A DNA stretch of 14,877 nt from Prevotella sp. UBA1104 (GTDB taxonomy: Bacteria; Bacteroidota; Bacteroidia; Bacteroidales; Bacteroidaceae), in assembly GCA_002314055.1 (NCBI GenBank), contig DCBP01000025.1:1-14877 (forward strand), written 5' to 3'. This document shows, piece by piece, positions 13,909-14,877 of the stretch. The notes beneath the pieces were generated by a model, which did no database searches, had not been told where the DNA came from, and saw only the letters and a list, made by a program, of their open reading frames with translations. The number at the start of each line of letters is the position of its first letter. Within the stretch, counting starts at the first letter, position 1. A program made the position numbers and the translations under genes.

Positions 13909-14877
13909 ATGAAACAAGAATCATTTTTCTTTAAGGACGGCAAATGCTATCCTAACGACAGTAACCTTCAGTCGTTGGTTATCGACTGGCTCCGTTTTCC
14001 GCTGGCCATCGCTGTAGTATTCATCCACAGCTTTGGTAGCAAACAGATTAATCTCGACACTCTGCACGAGAAGCCATTCTGCATGGAATCGATTTATGAT
14101 TTCATCAGAATAACACTTTCCAATATAGGAACCCACTTTGCCGTTCCAGTTTTTTTCATGTTCTCAGGATTCCTTTTCTTCTATAAAATAAAGGATTTTG
14201 ATTTCAGTATATACAAGAATAAACTGAGAAAAAGATTTCATTCACTCTTTATTCCATACATCTCATGGATTATATTATTCGTGATGCAAACTGAAATAAG
14301 GAAAATCGCAGGTGTCATAATCAAAGGAAAGCCTGTATCCGGATTATGGCAGTATCTTGTAGATATCGGTGGAATACACATATTTTGGGATAGCTCTAAA
14401 TGGGGATTTAACGTAAAGAATCTTCTTGGCTGGTCTTCCCCCGGCACTGCTCCGATTCTCGTTCCACTTTGGTTTATACGTGATTTGATAGACGTCGTTC
14501 TGTTTACACCTATCATATATTATCTCATAAAGAAATTCAAAGCCATACCATTGTTTGTACTTGCAGCATGCTATATTACAGGCTTTTGGTTTCAAGCTCC
14601 AGGCTTTTCTGCAAATGCATTCTTTTGGTTTTCTTTCGGAGCATACTTCAGTATACATGGGAAAGACATGGTAGCATTTATCTACAGGTTTCGTATTCCG
14701 GCATACATTATATGTATTATGACTCTGCTTCCTTTAATCTGGTTTAACGGCAAGAAAGGAGATGAAGTAACAACAAACATGACTGCCGTGGCATTATATC
14801 CGTTTTATATAATATCATCTGTTTTCAGCGTAGTAAATATTGCCACAATGCTGATAAAAAAAGGTTCTTCCGTTAAA
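13909..14877 (+). CDS. Acyltransferase family 3 membrane protein, 3' end outside the window
   Basis: The frame is open from the ATG at 13909 to the last base: 323 codons with no stop, so the gene is truncated by the window. The protein begins MKQESFFFKDGKCYPNDSNL and then has many membrane helices. The first carries WLRFPLAIAVVFIHSFG (R29 and H40 match the conserved Arg and His of Acyl_transf_3), the second FAVPVFFMFSGFLFFYK. LVPLWFIRDLIDVVLFTPII (185-204) is the usual mid-protein motif of this family. It probably adds acetyl or similar acyl groups to surface glycan units. It follows the flippase gene but has its own promoter and a very long leader. It looks more AT-rich than the genes before it, which suggests separate acquisition. 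The start is chosen because it precedes the family's N-terminal helix. Confidence 0.85.
   Translation, partial: MKQESFFFKDGKCYPNDSNLQSLVIDWLRFPLAIAVVFIHSFGSKQINLDTLHEKPFCMESIYDFIRITLSNIGTHFAVPVFFMFSGFLFFYKIKDFDFSIYKNKLRKRFHSLFIPYISWIILFVMQTEIRKIAGVIIKGKPVSGLWQYLVDIGGIHIFWDSSKWGFNVKNLLGWSSPGTAPILVPLWFIRDLIDVVLFTPIIYYLIKKFKAIPLFVLAACYITGFWFQAPGFSANAFFWFSFGAYFSIHGKDMVAFIYRFRIPAYIICIMTLLPLIWFNGKKGDEVTTNMTAVALYPFYIISSVFSVVNIATMLIKKGSSVK

Noticed and set aside
13748..13912. A 54-codon plus-strand ORF in the leader whose stop overlaps the acyltransferase start as ATGA
   Set aside because: The overlap is attractive, but the peptide is a basic, low-information sequence with no domain look, and the same bases are explained by RNA stems. 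It could still be a leader peptide; conservation of the frame would decide.

Overview
The window reads as a chromosomal segment of a Bacteroidales bacterium, most likely Prevotellaceae. The grounds are: promoters of the TTTG-N19/20-TAnnTTTG type; exported proteins ending in short T9SS-type sorting domains with the Prevotella-like pattern 'YNLSG.KV....GIYI'; weak A-rich ribosome-binding sites; and an ECF-sigma operon layout common in this order. No rRNA, tRNA, transposase or CRISPR array was seen.

Layout. (1) 1-6364, plus strand: a leader with several inverted repeats and one promoter, then three consecutive exported proteins. These are a three-module beta-rich protein, a YD-repeat-like protein and an M6 metalloprotease with nested Fn3/jelly-roll domains. 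Each has a signal peptide and a probable type A T9SS C-terminal sorting domain. A terminator lies between the first and second genes and another closes the group. (2) 6419-7002: a single START-like domain gene with a textbook promoter and a 141-nt leader that carries a dispersed promoter-like repeat. (3) 7202-8984: a five-gene envelope-stress-like operon. It holds a 67-aa secreted peptide, a 55-aa probable winged-helix protein (ATGA overlap), an ECF sigma factor, a one-TM probable anti-sigma factor and a Spy/CpxP-like periplasmic protein. (4) 9112-11781, minus strand: LicD, a TarI/IspD-like cytidylyltransferase and an extended SDR, tightly packed, ending in a 13-bp hairpin against the convergent sigma operon. 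(5) 11782-11996: a divergent control region with a 37-bp exact direct repeat carrying the licD promoter. (6) 11997-13433, plus strand: a Wzx-type polysaccharide flippase. (7) 13478-14877: a strong promoter, a leader of about 395 nt with extensive RNA-like pairing, then a membrane acyltransferase that runs off the window.

The right-hand half looks like the edge of a surface-polysaccharide locus. A CDP-activated alditol or similar group would be made by the TarI-like enzyme (with the SDR), moved onto a glycan by LicD, the glycan flipped by Wzx, and acyl groups added by the acyltransferase. The most unusual object is the structured region 13653-13864 upstream of the acyltransferase. It combines a 12-bp closing stem, a long UACG-capped hairpin and a downstream hairpin whose 9-nt loop is exactly complementary to that capped arm. 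I do not recognise it as a known RNA family. A second point of note is the promoter/leader repeat shared between the licD and START-gene control regions.
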